DNA of 60,000 nt, from positions 875,432,594-875,492,593 of the forward strand of contig NC_081409.1 in NCBI RefSeq assembly GCF_030272615.1, read 5' to 3'. The position numbers and the translations under genes were made by a program. Below are positions 10,796-23,140 of this stretch, piece by piece. Each line of letters begins with the position of its first letter. Position 1 is the stretch's first letter. The notes beneath the pieces were generated by a model. It made no database searches. It was not told the origin of the DNA and saw only the letters and a list, made by a program, of their open reading frames with translations. This DNA is from Cryptomeria japonica (taxonomy: Eukaryota > Streptophyta > Pinopsida > Cupressales > Cupressaceae).

Positions 10796-13373
10796 TGTTG
10801 TTCTAAAAAATGAGCAAACCTAGTTCACCTGCAATCTATCTATGAAATAGCCAACTTCATACAATGAAGAACTTCAGGATGTGGACAACATAACAAGGAT
10901 ATGAATCCTTCTACTCTTCAGACTCTGCAAAACCTAAGTGGGTGTACCTTTTATGCATTGAATCAGACCCATTACACACATGACAACATCAACCAAAGTA
11001 GATAGATCTCATAAGGCTTAACAACTAGGAGGTTACTGCAGATGGGCTAGATCTACATTGACATCTCAACTAAGTTGAAGCATGAGATAGGTGGAACAAA
11101 CTCAACCTACAAACATAAAAGTAAATGGGTATTTGATTTTAAAAAATCTCCAGGAACCCCCAAAATCTGCAAGACCAATGCCTTATCCAAGGGCATGGAG
11201 TCATACATCAAAGTGTAAATGAAAACTTCCATTGCAAATCCACCTTCATCATTAAATATCCCTGCATTAATACCTTACAAAAATGCATTAGTCAGTTCAC
11301 TCACAAAATCATCAAATCTTGAAAATATATCCCATTATCTATGATTGATTACAGTTTAAATTCTTCCTTGAAGAATGCCTGCAAACAATCACAAAATCTC
11401 CTTGAGATGACAAGCTCCAGCCTCCTCGAGGACTTAATTTATAACAAAGAAATATACATTTAGAGACAACTTTGTGTGAATTTATGCATGCCATACATAC
11501 ATATAAATCTGCAACAAGAAACACCTACAACAAGAAAATATATTCCATTACTTGAAAAAAAACATTATATTACAAACTTGGAAAAACTCAGAATTGGAAA
11601 CCAAGATTGAGGAGCCTTGCTCACAAAAATCTCAGACCCTTACAAAGAGAAGACAAAGAGAATAAGAAGGAAGAGACCAAGATTATATTTCATCTCTGAC
11701 CAAAACAACTGCCCAATCTTTCAGCATTAACTGCCCACACACTTCGCTTGCAGAAAATCCTTTCTTTTTGTCAAAAAAATAAATTCTGAGATCCTGAGGT
11801 AACTACCCCAAAAATACTTGCCATGGGTTACACTTGACTGCAGAAATGGATTCCTCAGATCGAGAGATTTCCAATGATATACGATACGTCTACATTTGGG
11901 CAAAAAATAACCCGCTAGGCGAATTAATCTCTCAAGCCCTTCCAACCAACCAATCATTAATTTCTCTTTTTTCACTATAGTCTGAATTACATTTAAACTT
12001 GGAATTTCCTGCATAGATCTCAACCACATGTCACCTCCGGATTGGCTCATGAGTCCCTCTAGACTCCACCTGTCCTGCCACCTGAGCATGGCCGGACCCA
12101 CCACTTCCTTGTCTCTGATTTGCCTTAGACCCACATGCTCGTTGATTCCCCTAAGCTACTTCCTCCCAACGGGTCCCACCACCTAGTCGCTAAGTCACGA
12201 CGGATAAACACCATGCAACTCTACATTGTGGTATAGCAACAATCATTGGATTTGAAGAAACCTGCTCGATCCTTAACCATTCTAACCTTTAGAGCGGGAC
12301 CCTTATCTATTTTACTTTTCTGCAGACCCCTGCCATGTGTTAGCCTCCGTTTTGCCTGTGGATCTACCTAATCATCACCTAGATTGCAACCTCAGCTACC
12401 ACCTTGCCGGTCGCTATGTTGCAGGGGATAACTATTGGGCATATTCATCTTGTGGTATAGCGACAATCATTGATCTGCCCTCAAACTGCTCGATCCTTAA
12501 CACCTAAACCACCCACCATTTCCACACGTGCTTTGTCGCCAAGTCGCAGGGATAACTAGCGAGCATTTTTCCATCACGGTATAGCGACCATCGTTAGATC
12601 TTTCACATCACTGTCTGATCTTCCCTAATCTGCCCGACTCTTTACCTTGGCTGATCTGCTCCCTTCTGTCGCGTGTCACCATGTGGCACCCCCTGGTTTG
12701 TTCTGAGATCTACCTGGGCACCACTTGTCTGCCGGGCCTGCCATGCGTTAGCCTATGGTTCACCACTTGATCCACCTGAGCACGGCCTCATCCACCACCT
12801 CAACGCCACCAAACCCACCAACTCCTTTGGTTTGTTCGACATCAATCTTTCAGAAAAACACCTCCCTTAGCTAGTCGTTTACAAGTCTAATCGAACTTGC
12901 AATTTCATTGATGCCCTTTTTATCTGCGGGATCAACTCTGATTTCTTTGACATGCTCTATGTTGATGGAACTGAGCCTTTGGTGAAACCATTTAGATATT
13001 CATCACGACCAAGGTCTGCTCGATAAGTCACCTTGAGTGACATGCCACCTGTTCTGCCCCGTGTCACCACGTGGCACCTTATGATTTGCTCAGAGTCCAC
13101 CTCGATGCCACCTATCGCGAGGGTATTCATCTTGGGCAGTTCACAACCGCAGTACGATGACAATCATGGATAGCCTCGAAATTTCACTTCACTGTTGATC
13201 TTCCTTGGATCTGTCGTTGGATCTCAATGATCTGCTTGACCTTTAGCCTCTATGAGCGACTCTCTCTTATGCCAGGGTGTCACCATGCGTCTGCCACTTG
13301 TCTACCACCTCATCAGTCACCAAGTCATGGTGATTAATAGTTGAGGACTTTCGCATAGCGGTATAGTGATGGC
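10796..13373. repeat. Long direct repeat of module X, right copy
   Basis: Second copy of 5851-8419. The match is lost after TATAGTGATGGC near 13373, where an A-rich minisatellite begins; the left copy continues with a further module-like stretch. The right copy may therefore be slightly truncated. Confidence 0.85.
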
Positions 13374-13676
13374 AAAAACATTCAAATCAATCCAAAAACA
13401 TGGGAAAATCGTTCAAAAATCCAAAAACATCTAGAAAAGGTCTTGAAAAAATATCAAAAACATCCATATAATGTCCTAAAAAAATAGTCAAAAACATTCA
13501 AATATTGATCCACATAGTCGAAAAACATCCAAAAATCTCTTGGTAAAGAACTAAAAATCAAAAATCAATCAAAAAACTTGCAATAAAATGTCTTGCGAGA
13601 AAAATATCCTAGCAAATATCCAACAAACACTTCACACAAAGTTAACAAAGGATATGACTATCCAGTCAAACATTTG
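13374..13676 (+). repeat. A-rich minisatellite of element E
   Basis: Repeated CAAAAACATCCAAAAAT and AATGTCCTAAAAAAAT phrases with a loose 30-40-bp period. Element D has the same kind of sequence in the same sense orientation after its integrase (44990-45345). Confidence 0.6.
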
Positions 13677-13681
13677 CAATC

Positions 13682-14758
13682 TGTTAGGTCCCGGAGACAA
13701 CTAAGAGTGGGGGGGGGGGGGGGCGGGGGTGAATCAGTTGTCCAATAAATTCAACCAAAATTAACTTAACCAGAACTTAATACTTAATACCACTAAACCA
13801 AACTTTATGCTGGTAGACAGTTTTATCACTTAATTGCAATACCGGTAAAGATTAATGCATGAAACAAAAAGACAACAACATCCACAACACATAACACAAG
13901 TATTTGTATGTGGAAACCTTGTAAGGGGAAAAAGAATGGTGGGAAGGCTTACCCACAATCAAATGATACTACTGTAGATAGTATGTGTGTACAATATGGA
14001 TTATGCACATGCAGAAAGGCTAGCTGCCTAGAGCTCACTGCTCAATCACAAAATGAGAGTCACACTGACTACAATTGGATGGTTAAATCCAATGATATTG
14101 TACTGCATAAAATAGCATCTTCATATGCTCGATTCAGTACCGGTTTAGTTCTGATTTCCTTCACAAAAACCTTCCTTCAACCTTCAAATGATGTCTGCAT
14201 GTATAGCTCTGCTTATTTTTGCATATAGCTTATTAAAATTCTTTTTCCTATCGCATATCAATCTCACAAATGAGATCTTACATTTATACCATAACTTAAG
14301 AACAATTGAATAGGTTGGCTCACTAAAAGATATTACAATAAAATCAATTGCAAATAAATCAATATCCGATGTATGATGTTGGCTCAATGCATTTACAATA
14401 ATAATAATTCATCTTCATAACGTGCCATGCTGATCTGGAATAAATGTTCTTGTCGGTGCATAACCTAGACCTATTTGCCGATAACAACAAATATGCAAAC
14501 TCGAATGTACCAATGAATAAATCACCAAGACAAAGTGTCCAAACGATGTCTTCAACATAACCAAGTATTTTCCAAGTCATTCCAAGTGCTGGTGAATGAT
14601 ATAATCTACCAGTGAACCAAATACCGGTGACTGTGCATAAGTCTCTGACTTGCCGGTGAACATAATGAAAGATCTCCAAGTGCTGATAAGTGTTGACAAC
14701 TGATGATAGGTGTTGACATCAATGATAAAACTATATCAACATATCCAAAATACCAACA
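13682..14758 (-). repeat. 3' LTR of element A
   Basis: 1077 bp. On the minus strand it starts TGTTGGTATTTTGG and ends GGACCTAACA. It contains a G-run near 13711-13725 (C-run in sense) and two short extra segments lacking in the other LTR (around 14596 and 14692). Confidence 0.95.
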
Positions 14759-14772
14759 ATCTCCCCCTTTGG
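14759..14772 (-). other. Polypurine tract of element A
   Basis: CCAAAGGGGGAGAT on the minus strand, directly before the 3' LTR. Elements B and F have nearly the same tract. Confidence 0.9.
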
Positions 14773-15127
14773 CATTGATGTCAACACAAGATGGAAAAAC
14801 CATCAAAGTGCCAAAACAAAAATGCCAAAAACCAAAAACCAACAATCTCCAAAAATGAAAATACAGATACAAAGAGTAATCAATCTCTCCAACAATTTGT
14901 CCCCAAAGTAATTAACAATGTCTCCCCCAAGGGATAATGTGTTTTTCCATATCAATCTCTCCCCCTTTGACATCAAATGCCAAAGTATTACAAAAACTAG
15001 TTTCATATACAAAATACCAACTCATTCAATATACCAACTACTCCCCCTGAGAAGTCGCTCTCTTCATCAAAGCCGGAACAAAAGATTTCTCTGTTAATTC
15101 TGCCTGTTGATGACAAACATCAACTGT

Positions 15128-15784
15128 CTAAGTCTCTACCGGTGGGGGTAGGACTCCAAGTTGCTCTCTGAGATACTCAAAAGTTTCCTTAGGCAAAGGC
15201 TTTGTAAAAATATCTACAATCTTCTCTTTATTATTCACATAAACCAATTTCACTTCTTTTGCTTCAACATTCTCTTTTAGAAAATTGAATTTGATAGAAA
15301 CATGTTTAGTCTTAGAGTGAAATACTGGGTTCTTTGATATATCAATTGCTGCCATATTATCATAGTAAATAGTTATAGGATCCTTATATTTTACCTTTAT
15401 GTCCTTCAATATTTGTTTGATCCATAATACCTGTGTATAGTTAGTTGTTGCTGCAACATATTCTGATTCTAGTGTTGATAGACTTGTACAACTCTGTTTC
15501 TTGCTCAACCATGAAATTAGTTTGCTACCAATAAAAAATGCTCTGCTGGTGGTGCTTTTTCTGTCATCCACATCTCCTACCCAATTAGCATCTGTGTATG
15601 CACATAAATCAAAATTTTCATCTCTAGGATACCATAAACCAAGATTTGTAGTGCCTTGTAGGTACCGGAAAATCCTTTTCACTATTGATTCATGATTTTC
15701 TTTAAGATTACTTTGAAATCTCGAAACAATACATACTTCATTCATAATATCAGGTCTTATTTGTGTCAAATACAGTAAACCTCT
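15128..15784 (-). pseudogene. Element A RNase H and RT C-terminus
   Basis: This is the downstream half of pol. It begins within the RT tail (LLYLTQIRPDIMNEV), where S1 was inserted, and runs through the Copia RNase H. Visible marks are YTDANWVGD (first catalytic Asp), the SKKQ block, LSTLESEYVA (catalytic Glu), YYDNMAAI (Asp) and TKHV. The C-terminal DIFTKPLP motif is typical of Copia ends. The frame is open over 218 codons up to the native stop, making it the best preserved part of A. RNase H removes the RNA strand during reverse transcription. Confidence 0.92.
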
Positions 15785-17474
15785 TGTAGTCACATAAATC
15801 TGTCCACTTAATTAAATGAATATTTAGTATTTATTTGATTATTTAACCATCAATCAATAATTAATTAAATTAATATTTAATTAATTCATCTTAACCCTCT
15901 TCTCCTATTAATTAAATAAATTATTCAATTTATTTGATTTAATTTACTTAACCAGATTTAGACCATTAGTTAAATAAATAAATCATATTTGTTTAATTAA
16001 ATTTTCTCTCACATTTAAATAAATTAATATTTATTTAAATCTCCCAAAATCCCATCTCTCACATTTAAATAAATTAACATTTATTTAAATCACCTTTATC
16101 CTCCACCCACTTGCATTTTCCTACAAATGCAAGTTGCACAACTATTTTAAATAAATAAATTATTTTTTTAAAATCCTATTTATCCTCACCCACTTGAAAC
16201 CTTTAATGGTTTCCCTTAAAGTCTTCAAACTTAATGGCTTCCTTCTAGAGTCTTCTCAAGCCTTTAATGGTTTCCCTCAAAGTCTTCAAGCATTTAATGC
16301 TTTATCTTCCTTTTTGTCATGTAAATAAATTAACATTTATTTAAATAAAATCCAAAATTCACATTCACATTTAAATAAATTAATATTTATTTAAATATCT
16401 ATCCAAATGCAAATTACACCATTTAATTGAAATAAATGATTTTACTTCAATTGAAAATCCCAAAATTCCTCCCACTTGCATTCTCCTATTCCACTTGCAT
16501 GCCTAAATCCCTTCTAGATCCTTCTAACTCCTTCTAATTAGCCTAATCCTATCATAATCATTGTCACATTCCTAAATAAAAGGAAGTCACTTCTCAAAAA
16601 CCTCCAAAGTCTTCAATAACCATTAAAGGCTTTATGTCTTCAAATGGTTAACCTCTAAAGTCTTCCAAACCATTAAAGGCTCTTACATAACCATTTATGG
16701 TTAACTCACCTTTTACCTTTGGTTAGAGACTTTCCTCTAACTTAACCATCCTTTTGACTCATGGGTCTCTTCAAAGCATTTATTTCTTTGACTAAGGTAA
16801 CCATTTAACCCTTGTACATTCATTTATCCCTTGGATAAAAGGAATATCCATTAACCTAACCCTAACCCAACCCCCTAGGGTAACCATCATGTCCCCTCAA
16901 GCATTCAATGCTCCTTATCTCTCCTCTCAAGCCTCCTCATGATGACACTTGTCAACATGGGATTGGGTTGAAAGTCTCACATGGATTGAATATCTTTCAA
17001 TCCTAACCCTTGTTAAGATTTCTCAATCTTAACCCTTCATTTCCCCATTTCTTCTATAAATAGAACCCTTCTCCTCAAGCAAAGAGGAAAGCATTAGAGT
17101 ATTGTTGTTATACTGGTATTAGAATAGAGTTTTTTCATAGCTTCACTATCTACACTTGCATAGCATTTGTTTATCACATCCAACCATCTTGAATCTCCAT
17201 ATGGCATCCATGGCTAGTGCTAAAAGCTGAGAGCTACACTCATTTGGGACTTGGAGAGGGGATAAACAAGGGAGAAACATCAAAATGCATCATGGAAGCA
17301 TCTTAGGGAGGCTCTTCTCCTTTCTTTTGTTTTTTTAAACTTCTTTCATGCTTTTTTGAAATCTCTTTTGATATATTTGGAATGGTTTTTAGTTCTTTGT
17401 TTTGGTTTTATGGTTGAAAATAACTTATTAACATTGAACTTTGTTGTTTCCTTGTCCCCATTTCCATGACATCA
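15785..17474 (+). repeat. Solo LTR S1, inserted in element A's RT
   Basis: 1690 bp from TGTAGTCACATAAATC to GACATCA. It is flanked by CCTCT (15780-15784) and CCTCC (17475-17479), a 5-bp duplication with one mismatch. The RT frame of A stops at one edge (MIGG) and resumes at the other (LLYLTQ). It shares its start, AT-rich left part, TATA region and end with S2. It contains several copies of a TTTAAATAAATTAATATTTA-type palindromic phrase (about 16010-16400). No internal domain is present, so it is a recombination product (solo LTR). Confidence 0.9.
17055..17063 (+). promoter_or_regulatory. TATA box of solo LTR S1
   Basis: TATAAATAG after a CT-rich stretch, conserved at the matching place in S2 (29737). 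It fixes the LTR orientation as +. Confidence 0.6.
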
Positions 17475-18479
17475 CCTCCTATCATAGACTTGTATCTAGT
17501 CGGATTAATAAGTATTGATTCATCCTTCAAAGATAATTTATTAGTTGTAGTCATAAGCGTGCTTACCGGTTTACAGTTTTCCATGCCAAATTTCTTTAGT
17601 AATTCCTTCAAGTACTTAGATTGACATAGGAATATACCTTTATCAGTCTGTGAAATCTTCAATCCTAGAAAGAATTTATCTCTCCAATCATAGACATTTG
17701 AAATTCTTGTTGCATTTTGTTAGAAAAATCTTTCCACAATCCATCTTCTCCTCCAAAGATTATATCATCAACAAAAACTTCAATAACCAATATGTCATCA
17801 TTAGTCGGTTTGTAGTATAGATTGTTGTCAGCATTACCTTTAGTGTATCCAAGCTTCAAAAGATATTTGTCCAATCTAGCATACCAAGCTCTAGGAGCTT
17901 GTTTCAATCCATATAAAGCTTTCCTTAACCTGCAAACCATATCCTTGTTATCTGTCAAAGAAATTCACCAGGTTGTTCAATATAAACTTCTTCTTCAAGA
18001 TATCCATTCAGAAATGCACATTTAACATCCATTTGATATACTTTATAGTTCTTGTGTGCTGCAAAAGCCAATAAAAGTCTGACTGGCTCAATTCTAGCTA
18101 TCGGTGCAAAAGTTTCATTGTAATCAATTCCTTCTTTATGTGAATATTCCTTACACACTAATCTTGCATTGTTTCTGATTAACTTACCATCTTCATTAAT
18201 TTTATTTCTAAAAACCCATTTAGTTCCAATTACATTTTTGTCTTTGGGGTGGGGAACTAATGACCAAGTGTTATTCCTTTCAATGTGTTCCAATTCATCT
18301 TCAATAGCTTTAATCCAATATTTATCTTCACATGCCTCATTAATTGATGTAGGTTCAATTTGAGAAATAAGACATACCTCTTGATTTGCCAATCTTCCTC
18401 TAGTCATAACTCCTTGAAATTTGTTTCCAATTATCTGATCTTCATAATGATTCAGTCTTACATACCTAGGTGTTTTTAC
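17475..18479 (-). pseudogene. Element A reverse transcriptase (Copia type)
   Basis: Three frames (18407-17955, 17958-17665 and 17662 to the S1 edge) cover the RT core. Motifs in order: [57 protein letters not shown] (first catalytic Asp), [20 protein letters not shown], then VDDIIF (catalytic Asp pair) in the second frame, and GIFLCQSKYLKELLKKFGM in the third. Two frame changes near 17957 and 17664 and the S1 insertion make it inactive. RT copies the element RNA into DNA in the cytoplasmic particle. Compared with Copia relatives nothing large is missing. Confidence 0.93.
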
Positions 18480-19610
18480 TTGCTGCTATTCTTCAGTGGC
18501 TGTTGAATCCTCAGATGATGCCGGTGTAACTGGATCACCATTCTGTACCGATGTATTCACACTAGGTTCATTTGTGATTATCTCTATTGCTAGTTCAGAG
18601 TCTGTGTACCTTGAATTTCCTCCATACTTTTCATCAATCTTCACATTTGCACTCTCAACAATTTTCTGTAATCTGTTGTTAAAACATCTACATGCCTTTC
18701 TCTTAGATAAATAACCAAGAAATATTCCTTCATCACTTCTAGGATCAAATTTTCCAATATACTCATCTCTTCTAATATAACATTTACTTCCAAATATTCT
18801 GAAATATTTAAGAGTAGGAGTATTACCAAACCATAGTTCATGAGGGGTCTTACTGGTTTCACCTCTGATGTGAACTCTGTTGAATGTATAAACTGTTGTA
18901 TTGACCCCTTATCTCTAGTATATATGAGGTAGATTTGCTTCTGATATCATATTTCTGGCTGCATCCAAGATAGTTCTGTTTTTCCTTTCCACAAGTCCAT
19001 TTTGCTGGGGTGTCCGGGGTACTGATAACTATCTTATGATCCCATTCACTTCACAGAATGTATTAAATTCACCTCCTTGATCTAATCTCAAACATTTAAT
19101 TTTCTTGTTGGTTTCATTTTCTACCATCACCTTGAATAGTTTAAATTTCCCAAATGCTTCAGATTTTTCCCTAAGAAAAGTAACCCAACACATTCTAGAA
19201 TAGTCATCAATGATTAGCATAAAATACCTATCTCCTTGTATACATCTAGTTCTGGCTGGACCACATAAGTCAGTGTGAATCAAATCAACAACATTGTTAG
19301 ACTTTGCTAGGACACTCTTGAAAGTTGCTCTAACTTGCTTTCCAAATTGACATTCCTTACATACCGGATTGTGAGGTTTAACAATCTTAGGTAAATCTCT
19401 TATTGCCTTAGTTGTACTGATTTTCACAATACAATCAAAATTTACATGACAAAGTCTCTTATGCCATAGCCAACTTTCATCAATATGTGTAATCAAACAT
19501 TTTTTCTCATTGTTGTTCAAATGAAAGATATTACCTCTAGTCTGATTACCGGTTGCAATTTCCAAACCAAATCTGTTTAAGATTTTGCATTTACCATTCT
19601 TGAATTGTAA
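18480..19610 (-). pseudogene. Element A integrase (GAG-pre-integrase plus catalytic core and tail)
   Basis: The zinc-binding part shows LWHKRLCHVNF and CKECQFGK (HHCC). The core shows HTDLCGP (first Asp) and LRLDQGGEF (second Asp). The glutamate block TPQQNGLVERKNR follows at about 18990, past a stop codon. Downstream the usual tail (HELWFGNTP, FGSKCYIRRDE, DEGIFLGY) can be read in a frame with stops and one shift near 18860. It inserts element DNA into the host chromosome. Stops near 19029 and 18900 show decay. Confidence 0.88.
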
Positions 19611-20030
19611 CTAAAATCCTTTCTCAACTAATTGACCAACACTCAAAAGATTATGCTTCAAACCTTCAACATAGTAAACATTATCAGTATTGTGCTTACC
19701 ATCAAAAGATATAGTGCCTTTTCCTTTGATTAAACAAGCTTTATCATCTCCAAATCTTACTAGACTTCCATTGTATTCCTGAAAGGTTAAGAATTTACTC
19801 TTATCACCAGTCATATGATGTGAACATCTTGAATCAATAATCCATTCATCCTTATCTTCAACTTTAGCTGCTAGGGCCCGCTCTACTGGTTGAATAGTAG
19901 GTGCCGGTTGATCTTCTATTATAGCAACAAAATCCCATCCATTGTCTGTCGGATCCTCATCAGAATCATCAATCACTCCTTCATCAACATAATAACAAGA
20001 TTTGTCTCTATTCTTCTTGAACTTGTATTT
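19611..20030 (-). pseudogene. Element A protease, active site altered
   Basis: The open frame 19976-19611 holds the retropepsin-like protease. The catalytic block reads WIIDSRCSHHMTG, where Copia proteases have DSG; Asp-48 and Ser-49 remain but Gly-50 is Arg. The C-terminal LLSVGQL block is intact. A TAG just upstream (about 20031) separates it from gag. It would process the polyprotein in the particle; the Gly to Arg change alone should prevent that. Confidence 0.9.
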
Positions 20031-20971
20031 CTAATAATCAGGGTTAGGCTTATATGTTCTCTTAGCTTCTTCTCTTAATCTTGCATGTCTATCAAGACAT
20101 CTAGAAGTCATATGACCAATCTTATTACAGTTAAAACATTTAAAGAGTGCTTTACCTTCATACTTACTTCCAATTGGAGCTTTAGGCATTTTCCTTGCAA
20201 ATAGTGCTTCAAGTTCTTCAAGTTCTTCATTTTCTCTCCTACTTTCTTCAAGTTCTCTTGCATAGAAGGCTTTCCAATCAGATTTATCAGATGATGATGA
20301 TGATGATGCTATAGATGATGATGATGCCTTGAAAGCTAGATCTGTCTTAATAGTAGTAACAGGACCAAATTCCTCAAGTTCAAAAGCTAAAAGTTTTCCA
20401 ACCAAGGTGTCTCTAGATACTGATGCATTAGGCATTGTTCTTAATTCATTTATAGCAGTAACTTTCATTTTATATGTCGGTGGCAAGGCTCTTAAACTTT
20501 AGAAACAATCTCATCTTCACTTAAGGTTCCTCCACAACATTGTATACCCAAAACAATTTCATTTACTCTTTCCATAAAAGCATAAATTCTTTCATCTTCT
20601 TCCATTTTCAGACTTTCATACTTGACCCAGAAGCATTCAAGTTTTGCAATTTTGATTGTGGAATCTTCTTCATTCAATGTTTCCAATTTGTCCCAAATAG
20701 CTTTAGCAGTAGATTTGTCTGACAATCCCATGACTTGTTGATCTGATAATGCGCTCAAAAGTGCTTCTCTTGCTTTTCAATCATTTTCCTCATCTTTAGC
20801 AAAGTTAGGTGGATTAAGTTGACCTTGTGTAAGAGTAGTATAGCCATTCTTTGTAACATCCCATATGTCATTTCCAATGCAATTCAAATGTGTCTCCATC
20901 TTGATATTCCATATGCCACAGTTAGTTCCATCAAGTTTTAGACTGTCCTTCCTGAAATAGATAGAAGACAT
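20031..20971 (-). pseudogene. Element A gag
   Basis: Starts at the ATG at 20971 (KLDGTNCGIWNIKME, matching the Copia UBN2-type gag opening with a Trp). It runs through a TGA near 20777 and a one-base shift near 20490 to 20031. The middle part has AKAIWDKLETL and the Ser-run region around 20300. A CCHC zinc knuckle, CFNCNKIGHMTSRC, is intact at about 20100-20141. Gag forms the virus-like particle and binds the RNA. Two lesions break the frame. Confidence 0.9.
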
Positions 20972-21014
20972 TGGATCTCCTCAAGCTGTTAAACTTCTGC
21001 AAAAAGAGGACTAT

Positions 21015-21026
21015 GCTTTGATACCA
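21015..21026 (-). other. Primer binding site of element A
   Basis: TGGTATCAAAGC on the minus strand, 2 bp from the right LTR. It differs at one base from the initiator-Met tRNA complement TGGTATCAGAGC. Confidence 0.9.
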
Positions 21027-21028
21027 AT

Positions 21029-22052
21029 TGTTAGGTCCCGAAGATAAATTAGAGGGGGGAGGGTGAATCAGTTGTCCAATAAATTCAACCAAAATTAACT
21101 TAACCAAGACTTAATACTTAATACCGGTAAACCAAACTTTATGCCGGTAGACAGTTTTATGACTTAATTGCAGTACTGATAAAGATTAATGAATGAAACG
21201 GAAAGACAACACCATCCACAACACATAACACAAGTATTTGTATGTGGAAACCCTATAAGGGGAAAAACCACGGTGGGAAGCCTTACCCACAATCAAATGA
21301 TACTACTACAGATAGTATGTGTGTACAATATGGATTCTGCACATGTAGAAAGGGCAGTTGCCTAGAGCTAACTGCTCAATCACAAAATGAGAGTCACACT
21401 GACTACAATTGGATTGTTAAATCCAATGATAATGTAATGCATAAAATAGCATCTTCATATGCTGGATTCAGTATCGGTTTAGTTCTGATTGCCTTCACAA
21501 AAACCTTCCTTCAACCTTCAAATGATGTCTGCATATATAGCTTTGCTTATTTTCGCATATACCTTATTACAATTCCTTTTCCTATCGCATATCAATCTCA
21601 CAAATGAGATCTTACATTTATACCATAACCTAAGACCAATTGAATAGGTCAGCTCACTAAAAGATATTACAATAAAGTCAATTACAAATAAATCAATATC
21701 CGATGTATGATGTCTTCTAAATGCATTTACAATAATAATAATTTATCTTCATAATGTGTCGTGCTGATTTGGAATAGATGTGTCTGCCGGTGCATAACCT
21801 GGACCTATTTGCCGGTAACAATAAATATGCAAACTCGAATGTACCAATGAACAAATCACCAAGACAAATTGTCCAAACAATGTCTTTGACATAACCAAGT
21901 AGTTTCCAAGTCATTCCAAGTGCTGGTGAACCAAATACTGATGACTGTGCATAAGTCTCTGACTTGCCGGTGAACATAACCAAAGATCTCCAAGTGTTGA
22001 TAAGTGTTGACATCAATGACAAAACCATATCAACATATCCAAAATACCAACA
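21029..22052 (-). repeat. 5' LTR of element A
   Basis: 1024 bp, direct repeat of 13682-14758. A hand count over the first ~250 aligned bases gives about 18 substitutions, so the insertion is old. Confidence 0.95.
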
Positions 22053-22057
22053 CAATC

Positions 22058-23140
22058 AACTGATGAAACTATCTTATCAATCGTATCATATCCATTTCAA
22101 GGTGATCATTATCTTGTCTTAAACAAAAGAGGATACACTCAAAATCAAATAGGCTAGTCTTAAACAGGGTCCGCAACTTTATGAGATCAGACATTGTCAA
22201 CCATCACATCAAGCAATTGAGAATGAAGGCACAAGGTCATTATAGCTACTGAATTTTGTCCAGGTCAGTCTTTATCTTTTATCATTTGGTGACAAATTAT
22301 GTTCTTATGCTACTCAGGGATGTCCACAAGTGACTAGAGGAGCCATGCTGGGCATTATCTTTTTCTTTGTTTTCTATTTGTGGTGTGAACCGATGAAGTT
22401 CTAGGGAAATTGCTCTAGTGGGTGTTTGTGATAGGAGCATTTAACTATTGAATGCCACACATACATTGACCCCTAGCATATTTCCTAGAATGGAGGGTTC
22501 ACTCCTTGTTTGCTACGTGTTTGTTTCTTCAATGAGATATCTTTACATCTTGGTTCCTTATACCCTAATGTGCTAAGCTTCATTGTTCAATAATAAGGCT
22601 CAACGATGAATATATGTTGCACAATAAAATATGTGACACAAGTTCATGATTCTTTCAATTTCATTCTCATCTCATGTGTTTCTTGATAGTTTGTTGATTT
22701 CCCATCTTCTCTCTAAATTGTATTCTTTCTAACATTGATTCTTTCATCAATCTCTTCTCTCTATCATCTTATTAACATTTCTTCAAGGTACATCTGAGTT
22801 AAAAATTTGTCCTGACATTATCATACAAAAATATATATATGCATTCATATAGATACCATTGCATTCATAAACATCAGTTTAATATGCATACATTATAATA
22901 TACCATTGCATTCATCAACATCATTGATACATACATGTAGTAACCATTGCATTCATGAATCATATAGAATCAAATAGATATACATAATATAACTCAAATC
23001 ATGATATAAGCATACATGGAAAACAAATCATAAATAGATCATTGCCAAAAACTACATATCATATATATAAAACTCAAAAATGATAATGTGTATGAATACA
23101 ATAAATAGGCCTGAAGCTTAGATAACATGATCAAAATGTC
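22058..23140 (+). other. E 3' internal region, no recognisable gene
   Basis: It begins with E sequence directly after A's target duplication. It contains several copies of ACCATTGCATTCAT (about 22855-22955) in AT-rich DNA. No frame or family motif is seen. In D the corresponding region (between the A-rich minisatellite and the antisense gene) is also without a sense gene. Confidence 0.5.

Larger units (their letters stand above)
5851..13373. mobile_element. Module X: 2.57-kb direct repeats flanking a decayed unknown gene
   Basis: Two long direct copies (5851-8419 and 10796-13373) bracket 2.38 kb. On the minus strand the outer terminus reads AACAACA-3', which resembles an LTR end, and the sequences next to the module (GCAAG at 5846-5850, GCAAA after the right copy) agree at 4 of 5 bases like a decayed TSD. 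However I find no polypurine tract or tRNA-like PBS next to either copy, and the other end does not show TG. It may be a non-autonomous LTR element with mutated ends, or a duplicated segment of E. Confidence 0.5.
13682..22052 (-). mobile_element. Element A: Ty1/Copia retrotransposon, complete but decayed, split by solo LTR S1
   Basis: Left LTR 13682-14758 and right LTR 21029-22052 are direct repeats with TG...CA ends. A perfect 5-bp target duplication, CAATC, lies at 13677-13681 and 22053-22057. The PBS next to the right LTR and the PPT next to the left LTR show minus-strand orientation. The coding order from right to left is gag, protease, integrase, RT, RNase H, which is the Copia order. 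It sits inside element E. The 355 bp between RNase H and the left LTR (14773-15127) are untranslated. All coding parts contain stops or shifts. Confidence 0.95.

Noticed and set aside
13711-13725. Unusual G-run as a functional G-quadruplex
   Set aside because: It is the C-run found near the end of every Copia LTR here, expanded in one copy; homopolymer length may also be a sequencing artefact.
16853-16873. Interstitial telomere-like CCTAACCCTAACCC
   Set aside because: Only about two imperfect units, with six-base rather than the plant seven-base period, inside solo LTR S1.
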